From Pseudomonas benzenivorans (GTDB lineage Bacteria > Pseudomonadota > Gammaproteobacteria > Pseudomonadales > Pseudomonadaceae): a DNA stretch of 64,000 nucleotides. The notes below the pieces were generated by a model, which saw only the letters and a list, made by a program, of their open reading frames with translations, was not told where the DNA came from and ran no database searches. The position numbers and the translations under genes are program-made. Location of the stretch: positions 3,472,001-3,536,000 of the forward strand of contig NZ_CP137892.1 in NCBI RefSeq assembly GCF_033547155.1, read 5' to 3'. Positions 1-11,073 of this stretch are shown here, one piece after another. How positions within the stretch are numbered: the stretch's first letter is position 1; each line of letters starts with the position of its first letter.

Positions 1-207
<207 letters not shown>

Positions 208-251
208 GGCCCGCGTTAACCTGCCCGCACTTCCGCCACCGCGACACGCCC

Positions 252-2270
252 ATGTCCCTGCGCCAGCGCCTCGAAAACCTGCCGGTCGGCCGCAAACTGC
301 TCGCCGCGCTCCTGGTCTTGCTGGCGGCCGTGCTGCTGGCGGCCAACCTGGCCTTTATCAGCGCCGCCTACTGGATCTCCCAGCAGAGCGTCGCCCCCCA
401 GGCCCTGCACACCCTCGGCCGGTTGATCGCCAGCCCGCCGCTGAGCCACGAGGCGCTGAGCTCGGCAGGCGCCGCCGAACGCCTGCTGGCCCGCCTGGAC
501 GACTACCCGCCCCTGCGCGCCGCGGTGCTCTATGACGGAGACGGGGTCAGCCTGGCGCAACTGCAACGCGGCGAGGAGCTGCAGCTGCCGCAGCGCATCG
601 AGGAACTGGAGGCCTGGCGCAAGCAGGAATTCCGCACCACCCACCTGGTCGAGCTGGCGCAGCCGGGCCGACGCCCCGGCTACCTGCTGCTGATCGCCTC
701 GGGCGAGCTGCCCGGCGCCTTCTACACCGGCACCCTGACCGCCAGCGGCGCGATCCTCGCCTTCAGCGTGCTGCTCTGGCTGATCGTCGCCCGGCAGATC
801 CGCCGACTGGTGACCAAGCCGATCCGCAAGCTGGAGGAGCTGTCGCGCCAGGTCACCCGCGAAGAAAACTACGCCCTGCGCGCCCGCCGCGGCAATCGCG
901 ACGAGATCGGCAGCCTGGCCGAGGCCTTCAACACCATGCTGATGCGCATGGAGGCCCGCGAACAACAGCTCAAGCGCGCCCGCGACGACGCCCAGGCGGC
1001 CTTCGACCAGGCCCACAGCCTGGCCGAGGAGACCCGCCACTCCAATCGCAAGCTGGAGCTGGAAGTGCAGGTGCGCAGCAAGATCGAGAAGAAACTCACC
1101 GGCTTTCAGAACTACCTCAACAGCATCATCGATTCCATGCCCTCGGCGCTGATCGCCCTGGACGAACAGCTCTACGTCACCCAGTGGAACCAGGAGGCCA
1201 GCGTCCTGTCCGGCACCTCCCTGAGCGAGGCGCTGAACCAGCCGGTGTTCCTCGCCTTCCCGCCGCTCAAGCCGTTTCTCGCCCAGCTCAGGCGTACCGC
1301 CGAGGAACACCGGGTGGAGAAGATCGAGCGGGTGACCTGGAGCAAGGACGAGGAACCGCGTCACTACGCCCTGACCTTCTACCCGCTGATGGGCGGCGCC
1401 GGCCGCGGCGTGGTGATCCGCATCGACGACATCACCCAGCGCCTGAGCCTGGAGGAGATGATGGTGCAGTCGGAGAAGATGCTCTCGGTCGGCAGCCTGG
1501 CCGCCGGCATGGCCCATGAGATCAACAACCCCCTGGGCGCCATCCTGCACAACGTGCAGAACATCCGCCGGCGCCTGTCGCCGGAGCTGGAGAAGAACCG
1601 CGAGCAGGCCGAGCAACTGGGCCTGTGCCTGGAAGCCATCGACCAGTACCTGCAAGCCCGCAAGATTCCGCCGCTGCTCGACGGCATCCAGCAGGCCGGC
1701 ACCCGCGCCGCACGCATCGTCAGCCACATGCTCAGCTTCAGCCGCCGCAGCACTCGCCAGCTGGCACCCTGCTTGCTGCCGGCGCTGATCGACCAGGCCC
1801 TGGAGATCGCCAGCAACGACTTCGACCTGACCGATCGCTTCGACTTCAAGAGCCTGCTCATCCAGCGCGAATTCGACCCCGAGCTGGGGCCGGTGCCCTG
1901 CACCGCCAACGAACTGGAACAGGTGCTGCTCAACCTGCTGAAGAACGCCGCCCAGGCCATCCACCAGCGCACCGATGCCGATGCCCCCGGGCAGATCACC
2001 CTGCGCACCCGCCTGGCACCGCCCTGGGCGGAGATCCAGGTGGAGGACAACGGTGTCGGCATGCCCGATGCGGTGCGCAAGCGCGTCTTCGAGCCCTTCT
2101 TCACCACCAAGGAGGTCGGCCAGGGCACCGGACTGGGCCTGTCGGTCTCCTATTTCATCGTCACCAACAACCACAAGGGGCAGATGGAGGTGCACTCCAA
2201 GCGCGGCCAAGGCACCTGCTTCACCCTGCGCCTGCCCCTGACTGCCGCCGCCGAACATACGGGTTCCTGA
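252..2270 (+). CDS. Membrane-bound sensor histidine kinase (HAMP-PAS-HisKA-HATPase)
   Basis: A 672-residue inner-membrane two-component sensor. A transmembrane helix lies at about residues 16-40, a periplasmic sensing segment at about 41-160 and a second helix at about 160-182. A HAMP linker, a coiled region and a PAS-like domain (about 285-400) follow. The HisKA H-box GMAHEINNP gives phospho-acceptor His422. The ATPase domain has an N-box (NLLKNAAQAI, about 555-565), a G1 box (EDNGVGMP, about 598) and a G2 box (GQGTGLGLS). All catalytic boxes look intact. No response regulator is encoded next to it; in P. aeruginosa a regulator gene lies just upstream of panE, which would be outside this window. 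The signal it senses cannot be told from sequence. The next gene starts 2 nt after its stop, so they are probably cotranscribed. Confidence 0.93.
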   Translation: MSLRQRLENLPVGRKLLAALLVLLAAVLLAANLAFISAAYWISQQSVAPQALHTLGRLIASPPLSHEALSSAGAAERLLARLDDYPPLRAAVLYDGDGVSLAQLQRGEELQLPQRIEELEAWRKQEFRTTHLVELAQPGRRPGYLLLIASGELPGAFYTGTLTASGAILAFSVLLWLIVARQIRRLVTKPIRKLEELSRQVTREENYALRARRGNRDEIGSLAEAFNTMLMRMEAREQQLKRARDDAQAAFDQAHSLAEETRHSNRKLELEVQVRSKIEKKLTGFQNYLNSIIDSMPSALIALDEQLYVTQWNQEASVLSGTSLSEALNQPVFLAFPPLKPFLAQLRRTAEEHRVEKIERVTWSKDEEPRHYALTFYPLMGGAGRGVVIRIDDITQRLSLEEMMVQSEKMLSVGSLAAGMAHEINNPLGAILHNVQNIRRRLSPELEKNREQAEQLGLCLEAIDQYLQARKIPPLLDGIQQAGTRAARIVSHMLSFSRRSTRQLAPCLLPALIDQALEIASNDFDLTDRFDFKSLLIQREFDPELGPVPCTANELEQVLLNLLKNAAQAIHQRTDADAPGQITLRTRLAPPWAEIQVEDNGVGMPDAVRKRVFEPFFTTKEVGQGTGLGLSVSYFIVTNNHKGQMEVHSKRGQGTCFTLRLPLTAAAEHTGS

Positions 2271-2272
2271 AC

Positions 2273-2854
2273 ATGGGCAATCGACTGTCGAAGATCTACA
2301 CACGCACCGGCGACGCCGGCGAGACCGGCCTGGGCGACGGCCGTCGGGTGCCCAAGGACCATCCGCGGGTGGAGGCCATGGGCGAGTTGGACAGCCTCAA
2401 CAGCCAGCTCGGCCTGCTGTTGGCCCTGCTCGGCGAACAGGTCGGCGCCTGCCCGGCCCTGCACGAGGTGATCGAGGTGCTCGCGCCCTGCCAGCATCGC
2501 CTGTTCGACCTCGGCGGCGAACTGGCGATGCCGGCCTACCAGGCCCTGCAAGCGGCCGAGGTGGTGCGCCTGGAGGCGGCCATCGACCGCTGGAACGCCG
2601 AGCTCGGCCCGCTGCAGAACTTCATCCTCCCCGGCGGCTCGCGGCTGGTGGCCCAGGCCCATGTCTGTCGCAGCCTGGCGCGCACGGCCGAACGCCGCTG
2701 CCAGCAGCTCAACGCCCTGGAGCCGCTGCGCGGTGTCGCTCTGGCCTATGTCAACCGCCTGTCCGACCTGCTGTTCGTCGCCGCCCGACTGATCGCCCGG
2801 CGCCAGCAGGTCGATGAAGTGCTCTGGCAGGAGGCCGCCAAGCCGCAGGCCTAG
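2273..2854 (+). CDS. PduO-type cob(I)yrinic acid a,c-diamide / cob(I)alamin adenosyltransferase
   Basis: A 193-residue protein of the PduO/MMAB adenosyltransferase family, which transfers the adenosyl group of ATP to cob(I)alamin to make coenzyme B12. The ATP-binding N-terminus reads IYTRTGDAGETGLGDG (about residues 8-23). It is followed by the family's GELDSLNSQLG helix and the late RTAERRCQQL and YVNRLSDLLFVAARL helices that form the trimer active site. The ATG is 2 nt after the sensor-kinase stop. No other B12 genes are nearby, so this probably serves salvage or housekeeping. Its TAG stop is directly followed by the TAG of the convergent pseudouridine synthase gene, leaving no room for a terminator. 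Confidence 0.9.
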   Translation: MGNRLSKIYTRTGDAGETGLGDGRRVPKDHPRVEAMGELDSLNSQLGLLLALLGEQVGACPALHEVIEVLAPCQHRLFDLGGELAMPAYQALQAAEVVRLEAAIDRWNAELGPLQNFILPGGSRLVAQAHVCRSLARTAERRCQQLNALEPLRGVALAYVNRLSDLLFVAARLIARRQQVDEVLWQEAAKPQA

Positions 2855-3751
2855 CTAGGGGAGCAGGCTGAGCCGGCTCTCGAAGCGGCGCGACTGGCCG
2901 CCGAGCGGATCGACGAACGCCAGCCCCCGGGCCAGCAGCTTGAGCGGCCTGGCATAGTCGTCCGCGGCATCGGCCGCGTCGCTCACCTCGGGATAGAAGG
3001 GATCGTTGCAGATCGGCGCGCCGAGGGCAGCCAGGTGCACGCGCAGCTGGTGCTTCTTGCCGGTGATCGGATAGAGCGCGTAACGCCACAGCTCGCCCAG
3101 CCTCTCGGCGACCTCGATGCGCGTCTCGCTGTTGCCAGCGCCGGCCTCCTCGCGCATGCGGAAGAACGGCTCACCGGCCACCAACCGGGTGCGCCGCAGC
3201 AAGGGAAACGCCAGCTGCGGCAGCGCCGGGGCCAGGGCCTCGTAACACTTGTCGATGCGCCGCTCGCGAAACAGCGCCTGATAGCGGCCGCGGCTCTCGG
3301 GATTGGTGGAGAACAGCACCAGGCCGGCGGTATGCCGGTCGATGCGGTGCAGCGGCACCAGGTCGGCATTGCCCAGGCGCTTGGCCAGACGCGCCAGCAG
3401 GGTCTGCTCGACATACTCGCCAGCCGGCATCACCGGCAGGAAGTGCGGCTTGTCGGCCACCAGCAGGTGCTCGTCGAGATGCAGCACGGTCGCCTCGAAG
3501 GGTATCGGCGTCTCGACCGCCACCTCACGAAAGTAATGCACCCGCAACCCGACCCGGTAGGGCTGCTGCGGGTCGATCGGCGCGCCCTGGGCATCCAGCA
3601 CCCGCCCCCGGGCCATGCGCTGCAGCCACTGTTCGCGACCGATCGCCGGAAAATGCGCCGCCAGGCAGTCGAGCACCGTGGCCCAGTCGCCCGGGGGCAG
3701 ATGCAGGGTGCTCGGGCGCAGGCTGGACGGGGAACGGGCGGTTACGGACAT
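2855..3751 (-). CDS. RluA-family RNA pseudouridine synthase
   Basis: A 298-residue protein with the RluA-family catalytic motif HRIDRHTAGLVLFS. Catalytic Asp138 attacks uridine to make pseudouridine in rRNA or tRNA. Other family blocks are LLVADKPHFLPVMP (the usual KP block before the active site) and TGKKHQLRVHLAALGAPI. An N-terminal stretch (about residues 10-90) resembles an S4-like or linker region. I placed the start at ATG 3751, because the open frame extends 42 codons further upstream into Arg/Pro-rich sequence that looks non-coding. The exact RNA target cannot be assigned. It is convergent with the adenosyltransferase gene, with the two stops abutting. Confidence 0.88.
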   Translation of the reverse strand: MSVTARSPSSLRPSTLHLPPGDWATVLDCLAAHFPAIGREQWLQRMARGRVLDAQGAPIDPQQPYRVGLRVHYFREVAVETPIPFEATVLHLDEHLLVADKPHFLPVMPAGEYVEQTLLARLAKRLGNADLVPLHRIDRHTAGLVLFSTNPESRGRYQALFRERRIDKCYEALAPALPQLAFPLLRRTRLVAGEPFFRMREEAGAGNSETRIEVAERLGELWRYALYPITGKKHQLRVHLAALGAPICNDPFYPEVSDAADAADDYARPLKLLARGLAFVDPLGGQSRRFESRLSLLP

Positions 3752-3802
3752 GATGCGATTCGGCGGACGGCGGCGGGCGGGCCCGCTATTAGGCCGCAGC
3801 CC

Positions 3803-3815
3803 GACGCCTGGCGTC
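3803..3815. repeat. Perfect palindrome upstream of the pseudouridine synthase gene
   Basis: GACGCC-T-GGCGTC, 6-bp arms around one base, lies about 50 nt upstream of the ATG. On the minus strand it overlaps a TTGACG that could serve as a -35 element. It could be an operator or chance in GC-rich DNA. Confidence 0.3.
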
Positions 3816-3895
3816 AAAGACACTCGTCGGCGCCGGCAGCCTCGTGGCCCAGGCCCGGCGTCCGGCTCCGGGGTCATCCCCCGCTGCCGATGGCC

Positions 3896-5014
3896 CTAGT
3901 CACCCGCCTCGGCGGCCGGCAGCGGGTCGCTCTCCAGAGAGCGACGGTACAGGGCCGCCACCAGGTCGGTCTGGGTGACGATGCCCAGCAGCACGCCGTC
4001 CTCATCCAGCACCGGCACCTTGTGCACCTCGCCGCTGGACAGGCGTTGCACCAGGCGGATGCTCGGCCACTGCGGGCCGCAGCTCGGCACCTGGGTGCGC
4101 ATCAAGGCCCGCACCGGCTCCTCGCCACTGGCGTCCTCGGCCTGCAGCAAGTCATGCAGGTAGAGCATGCCTTGCAGCTGGCGCTGCGCGTTGACCACCG
4201 GCATGACCGTGAAGCGATGCGCCTGCATCTTGGCCCAGGCTTCGGCCCGACTGGTCTCGGGCGCCAGGCACAACACGTCGCGGGACATGATGTCGGCGCA
4301 GGATATTTCGCCGAAACGCCTGCGGTAGGCGCGCTCCTCGGTCTGGCGGAGGATCTGCACCAAGTCCGCGCGGGAGATATCGAGCAGTTCGTCGCGTGCC
4401 GCCAGCACCTCGTCCAGGTCGGCGGCGGTGAAGCCCAGGCGGTCGCGCGGCGGCAGATCGCGGGTCTTGTGCGGGTTGCCCGCCCGGGGCGCGCGATGCG
4501 GATAACGCCGGCGGAAAGCGTTGTTGAACACCAGGGCGATGACCAACAGACCCAGGCTGTTGAGCGCCACCGGGTACAGGGCGAAATAGTAGCCGAGGCG
4601 GGCGACCTCCTCGCCGCCGAGCACGGCGGTCAGGGCGATGGCACCGCCCGGGGGATGCAGGCAGCGCAGCAGGAACATCGCCACCAAGGCAGCGGCCGCT
4701 GCCAGAGCGGCGGCCACCAGGCCATGCCCCAGCCAATGGGCGCAGGCAACGCCGACCAGAGCGGCAACCAGGTTGCCGCCCAACACCGACCAGGGCTGAG
4801 CCAGCGGGCTGGATGGCACGGCGAACAGCAGCACGGCACAGGCGCCCATGGGAGCCACCAGCCACAGCGCGACATCGCCCAGCACCTGACGCGCGAGCCA
4901 ACCACTGAACAGCAGCCCCAGCAGGGTACCCAGGCTGCTCAGCAGCTGCTCGCCGTGGCTCAGCGCCATCGGCTCCGGCCAGAACGTCCGCAACCAGCCT
5001 TTGAAACTATTCAC
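3896..5014 (-). CDS. HPP-family integral membrane protein with tandem CBS domains
   Basis: A 372-residue protein. The N-terminal half (about residues 25-165) contains four or five hydrophobic helices with the hallmark LHPPGGAIAL motif of the HPP family (a nitrite-transport-related membrane family). The C-terminal half (about 235-360) has two CBS motifs, around ADIMSRDVLCLAP and VRALMRTQVPSCGP, which in other proteins bind adenine nucleotides. This suggests a membrane channel or transporter gated by a cytosolic ligand. The substrate is unknown. ATG 5014 is preceded by a -10-like TATAGT. In P. aeruginosa an orthologous gene occupies the same place upstream of the Nudix-ThiE fusion. Confidence 0.85.
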   Translation of the reverse strand: MNSFKGWLRTFWPEPMALSHGEQLLSSLGTLLGLLFSGWLARQVLGDVALWLVAPMGACAVLLFAVPSSPLAQPWSVLGGNLVAALVGVACAHWLGHGLVAAALAAAAALVAMFLLRCLHPPGGAIALTAVLGGEEVARLGYYFALYPVALNSLGLLVIALVFNNAFRRRYPHRAPRAGNPHKTRDLPPRDRLGFTAADLDEVLAARDELLDISRADLVQILRQTEERAYRRRFGEISCADIMSRDVLCLAPETSRAEAWAKMQAHRFTVMPVVNAQRQLQGMLYLHDLLQAEDASGEEPVRALMRTQVPSCGPQWPSIRLVQRLSSGEVHKVPVLDEDGVLLGIVTQTDLVAALYRRSLESDPLPAAEAGD

Positions 5015-5055
5015 CGCCGGAACTTCCGTCTTTCGCGCACCATTTCGGGGCAGGC

Positions 5056-5086
5056 ACTATACAGCGTCCGCCGCGCTCCGGGTCAA
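5056..5086 (-). promoter_or_regulatory. Putative sigma70 promoter of the HPP/CBS gene
   Basis: On the minus strand TTGACC (5081-5086) and TATAGT (5056-5061) are separated by 19 nt, about 42 nt upstream of the ATG. The -10 is good but the spacing is longer than ideal. The -35 overlaps the end of the upstream gene. Confidence 0.45.
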
Positions 5087-6036
5087 GGCCGTGCTCCGCC
5101 GGGCCAGAAGGCGCGAATGCCGGCCACCCCCTGCGCCCCAGCCTGCCAGGCGCGCTCGACGTCCGCGGGACCGACGCCGCCGAGCAGGTAGGCCGGCCGA
5201 TCGAAGCCCTGCAGCAGCTCCCGCGCCCGCGCCCAGCCCAGGGGCGGCGCCTCGGGATGGCTGGCGGTGGCCTGCAGCGGCGACAGGGTGACGAAGTCCA
5301 CCTCCAGCTGCGCGGCCAGGGCCAGTTCCTCGGCGCCGTGGCAGGAGGCCGCCAGCCAGCGCTGCGCCGGCAGCGGCCGCCCGGCCGCCGCCAGCTGGCG
5401 CAGCTGGGCAGAGGTCACGTGCCAGCCGGCGGCGGGAAAATCGCCGAGCCACTCCAGCGGCCCCTTGAGCATCAACTGGGCGCGTCCGGCGCACAGTCCC
5501 TGGACATCCACCGCCAAGTCGCGGTACTGGGCATCGAACATGGCCGGTGCGCGCAGCTGCAGCAGGCGGATGCCGTTGTCCAGCGCGGCCCGCACGCCGC
5601 GCAGCAGCTCCGACGGCTGCAGGCCATCGGGGGTGATCAGGTAGCGCTCGGGCAGCCGCGCCGCGGCGACTATCGGCCGATTGGCCGCGGGAAATTCGTA
5701 GTCGTCCAGCTGCCGCGGCGCGACCCAGGCCAGCGGCTGACCCTCGGCGCCGTGGGGCTCGCCGGCGAAGGCCGAGACCTCCCAGACGTCCAGCAGCACC
5801 TGCTTGTCCGGGTAGTCGTGACGCACCTGGATCAGCGGCCGCGCCGCCGTCGGACGGATGCCCAGCTCTTCCTCCAGCTCCCGGGCCAAGGCCGTCTGCA
5901 CCGCCTCGCCGGCCTCCACCTTGCCGCCGGGGAACTCCCACAGGCCGCCCTGATGCTGATCCTCGCCACGCCTGGCGAGCAACACCCGACCGTCCGCGGC
6001 GCGGATCACCGCCGCCGCCACATGCACGCGCTTCAC
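5083..6036 (-). CDS. Nudix hydrolase (MutT-like) fused to a ThiE/TenI-like domain
   Basis: A 317-residue two-domain protein. Residues about 1-130 are a MutT-type Nudix domain with a complete Nudix box: GKVEAGE, seven residues, then REL-EEE-LG. MutT removes oxidised 8-oxo-dGTP from the nucleotide pool. Residues about 140-317 resemble thiamine-phosphate synthase. However, the usual QLREK-type substrate motif reads QLRAPAMF, and the pyrophosphate-binding TK region is replaced by ASHPEAPPLG, so ThiE activity is doubtful. The GTG start at 6036 forms a GTGA overlap with the upstream GST stop, which fixes the start and implies translational coupling. The same fusion is annotated as MutT in pseudomonads. 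Confidence 0.88.
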   Translation of the reverse strand: MKRVHVAAAVIRAADGRVLLARRGEDQHQGGLWEFPGGKVEAGEAVQTALARELEEELGIRPTAARPLIQVRHDYPDKQVLLDVWEVSAFAGEPHGAEGQPLAWVAPRQLDDYEFPAANRPIVAAARLPERYLITPDGLQPSELLRGVRAALDNGIRLLQLRAPAMFDAQYRDLAVDVQGLCAGRAQLMLKGPLEWLGDFPAAGWHVTSAQLRQLAAAGRPLPAQRWLAASCHGAEELALAAQLEVDFVTLSPLQATASHPEAPPLGWARARELLQGFDRPAYLLGGVGPADVERAWQAGAQGVAGIRAFWPGGARP

Positions 6037-6665
6037 CGCCAACGCTCCTCCTGCGCCGCCTGGTACCAGCGCTGGAATGCCGGCCACTGGTAGAGGGTCT
6101 CGACATAGGCCGCCGCCACTTCGGGCAGCTCGACCCGGTAACCGCGCAGACGCGCCGCCACCGGGGCGAAGAAGGCATCCGCCAGGCTGGCATGGCCGAA
6201 CAGGAAGGGGCCGTCCTGGCCGAAACGCGCGCGGCACTGCGCCCACAGCGCGCAGATGCGCTCGATGTCGGCCTGGGCCTCGGCCGGCATCGCGTCCAGC
6301 GCCTGGTCACGCTTGAGGTCCATGGGCAGATGGCTGCGCAGGGCCGCGAAGCCGCTGTGCATCTCCGCACACAGGCTGCGGGCCAGGGCCCGGGCATACT
6401 CGCCACGGGGCCACAGGTGGGCCTCCGGGAAACGCTCGGCGAGGTACTCGGCGATCGCCAGGGAGTCCCACACCGGACCGGCCTCGGTCTTCAGCAACGG
6501 CACCTTGCCGCTGGGCGAGTGCTCGAGGATGCGCGCCTTGCTGTCCGGGCGATCCAGCGGGATCAACACTTCCGTGTAGGGCGCCTCGGCCAATTCCAGG
6601 GCCAGGGCCGCGCGCAGCGACCAGGACGAGTAGGTTTTATCGCCGATGACCAGGGTCAGGGACAT
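6033..6665 (-). CDS. Glutathione S-transferase family protein
   Basis: A 210-residue GST-fold protein. The N-terminal thioredoxin-like domain (about residues 1-80) has the likely catalytic YSSWS serine/tyrosine loop (residues 11-15), the cis-Pro segment GKVPLL and the ES-like VWDSLAI motif for glutathione binding. The C-terminal all-helical domain has the LADAFFAPV motif. The closest type is the zeta/maleylacetoacetate isomerase-like or YfcF-like group. ATG 6665 has a strong AAGGAG ribosome-binding site. It overlaps the Nudix-ThiE gene by 4 nt. The substrate is not determinable. Confidence 0.85.
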   Translation of the reverse strand: MSLTLVIGDKTYSSWSLRAALALELAEAPYTEVLIPLDRPDSKARILEHSPSGKVPLLKTEAGPVWDSLAIAEYLAERFPEAHLWPRGEYARALARSLCAEMHSGFAALRSHLPMDLKRDQALDAMPAEAQADIERICALWAQCRARFGQDGPFLFGHASLADAFFAPVAARLRGYRVELPEVAAAYVETLYQWPAFQRWYQAAQEERWR

Positions 6666-6735
6666 GGGGTCGCTCCTTGCGTGACTGGATGGGGAAAGCT
6701 CGAACGACGGTAAAAGGCGGCCCTGCGAATAGCAA

Positions 6736-6771
6736 ATTCCCGTTATTCATGGGGGCATGAATAACGGGAAT
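6736..6771 (-). terminator. Intrinsic terminator after argJ
   Basis: A perfect 15-bp inverted repeat (ATTCCCGTTATTCAT / ATGAATAACGGGAAT) around a GGGGGC loop, between argJ and the GST gene. On the argJ strand it is followed by TTTGCTATT, a short weak U-tract, so termination may be partial. Confidence 0.6.
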
Positions 6772-6801
6772 AGGGAGGCTAACGGCAGACAGAGGACGCG
6801 A

Positions 6802-8019
6802 TCAGGTGCGGTATTCGGCGTTGATCTTGACGTACTCGTGGGACAGGTCGGTGGTCCAGATGGTCTCGCTGCAGGCGCCGCGCCCCAGCTCGATGCGGAT
6901 GCCGATTTCCTCCTGGGCCATCACCGCCGCCCCCTGCTCCTCGGTGTAGCTGGTCGCGCGGCAGCCGCGGCTGGCGATGCACACATCGCCGAGGAACACA
7001 TCGATCTTGCTCACGTCCAGCTGCGCCACGCCGGCACGACCGACCGCGGCGAGGATGCGCCCCCAGTTGGGGTCGGAGGCGAACAGCGCGGTCTTGATCA
7101 GCGGCGAATGGGCCACGGCATAGCCGACGTCCAGGCACTCCTGGTGGGTGGCGCCGCCGTTGACCTGCACGGTGACGAACTTGGTCGCGCCCTCGCCGTC
7201 GCGGACGATGGCCTGGGCCACCTCCATGCACACCGCGAACACCGCCTCCTTGAGCTTGGCGAACAGCGCGCCGCTGGCCTGGCCGATCTCCGCCAGCGGC
7301 GCCTGGCCGGTGGCGATCAACATGCAGCAGTCGTTGGTCGAGGTGTCGCCGTCGATGGTGATGCGGTTGAACGACTTGTTCGCCGCGTCGCGCAGCAGGT
7401 CCTGCAGCACGCCCTGGGCGACCTTGGCGTCGGTGGCGATGTAGCCGAGCATGGTCGCCATGTTCGGCTTGATCATGCCGGCGCCCTTGCTGATACCGGT
7501 GACGGTGACGGTGACGCCGTCGTGCTCGAACTGGCGGCTGGCGCCCTTGGGCAGGGTGTCGGTGGTCATGATGCCGGTGGCGGCCTCGGCCCAGTTGTCC
7601 TCCGCCAGGTCGTCCAGGGCGGCCTGCAGGGCGGCCTCGATCTTCTCCACCGGCAGCGGCTCGCCGATCACCCCGGTGGAGAACGGCAGCACCGCCTGCT
7701 CGTCGACCCCGGCCAGGCGCGCCAGGGTGGCGCAGGTGCGAGCGGCGTTCTGCAGGCCCGGCTCGCCGGTGCCGGCGTTGGCGTTGCCGGTGTTGGTCAG
7801 CAGGTAGCGCACGGCGCCCGATACGCGCTGCTTGGCCAGCAGCACCGGCGCGGCGCAGAAGGCATTGAGGGTGAACACCCCGGCGACGCTGGAGCCTTCG
7901 GCGCAGCGCATCACCACCACATCCTTGCGCCCAGGACGCTTGATGCCGGCCGAGGCGATGCCCAGCTCGAAACCTGGAACCGGGTGCAGGGTAGACAGCG
8001 GGCCAAGACCAACAGCCAT
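6802..8019 (-). CDS. argJ: Bifunctional glutamate N-acetyltransferase / N-acetylglutamate synthase (ArgJ)
   Basis: A 405-residue ArgJ. It transfers acetyl from N-acetylornithine to glutamate, closing the cyclic arginine pathway, and can also use acetyl-CoA. The proenzyme cuts itself within ATML. The motif [14 protein letters not shown] puts the new N-terminal nucleophile at Thr189, after Ala188. Other family features are the TTDT block (152-155) and the closing [16 protein letters not shown]. The length is normal. ATG 8019 is preceded by AAGGAGCACTTTC. It sits downstream of secA on the same strand, separated by the secA terminator, so it should have its own promoter. A TTGATG-17-TATTCG pair at 8053-8081 is a weak candidate. 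Confidence 0.96.
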   Translation of the reverse strand: MAVGLGPLSTLHPVPGFELGIASAGIKRPGRKDVVVMRCAEGSSVAGVFTLNAFCAAPVLLAKQRVSGAVRYLLTNTGNANAGTGEPGLQNAARTCATLARLAGVDEQAVLPFSTGVIGEPLPVEKIEAALQAALDDLAEDNWAEAATGIMTTDTLPKGASRQFEHDGVTVTVTGISKGAGMIKPNMATMLGYIATDAKVAQGVLQDLLRDAANKSFNRITIDGDTSTNDCCMLIATGQAPLAEIGQASGALFAKLKEAVFAVCMEVAQAIVRDGEGATKFVTVQVNGGATHQECLDVGYAVAHSPLIKTALFASDPNWGRILAAVGRAGVAQLDVSKIDVFLGDVCIASRGCRATSYTEEQGAAVMAQEEIGIRIELGRGACSETIWTTDLSHEYVKINAEYRT

Positions 8020-8132
8020 GAAAGTGCTCCTTGAGTGTGCGGATCAACGCGTCGAATACACCGGGGCTCGCCCGGCATCAACGCCCTGTGGATAGAGGAC
8101 CTGCCAGGGGACAGGACCGGATTCGATGGTAA

Positions 8133-8166
8133 AACGCCGCGAGCGGTGTCAACCGTTCGCGGCGTT
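8133..8166 (-). terminator. Terminator downstream of secA
   Basis: A 15-bp stem (one G-T pair) with loop GTCA. The arms are AACGCCGCGAGCGGT and ACCGTTCGCGGCGTT, followed on the minus strand by TTTTACC. A second short stem (CCGGGC-GAT-GCCCGG) lies between it and the secA stop. Confidence 0.65.
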
Positions 8167-8219
8167 GCAAGCCTGGACCAAGCATAGCCGAGGCCTGCCG
8201 GGCGATGCCCGGCGGGGCC

Positions 8220-10955
<2,736 letters not shown>

Positions 10956-11073
10956 ATCGACAGGATCTTCCAGGCGTATGGATGGAGGGCGGCCCGCAGA
11001 CGGCCCATGGCAGCCCTCATGGCTGCGTGCGAAGGGGGCATTCTACCCGGAAACGGGGATGAGGAAAGCGGCG

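Noticed and set aside
2271..2275. Cobalamin riboswitch for the adenosyltransferase gene
   Set aside because: Only 2 nt separate it from the sensor-kinase stop, and no B12-box-like sequence was seen just upstream.
216..2303. A 695-codon open frame antisense to the sensor kinase gene
   Set aside because: It has no recognisable domain and low-complexity His/Gln/Ala/Gly-rich composition, and mirrors a clear kinase gene. High GC removes stop codons from the antisense frame.
3035..5191. A 718-codon plus-strand open frame across the pseudouridine synthase and HPP/CBS genes
   Set aside because: It runs antisense across two well-supported genes and the gap between them, with no domain and GC-biased composition.
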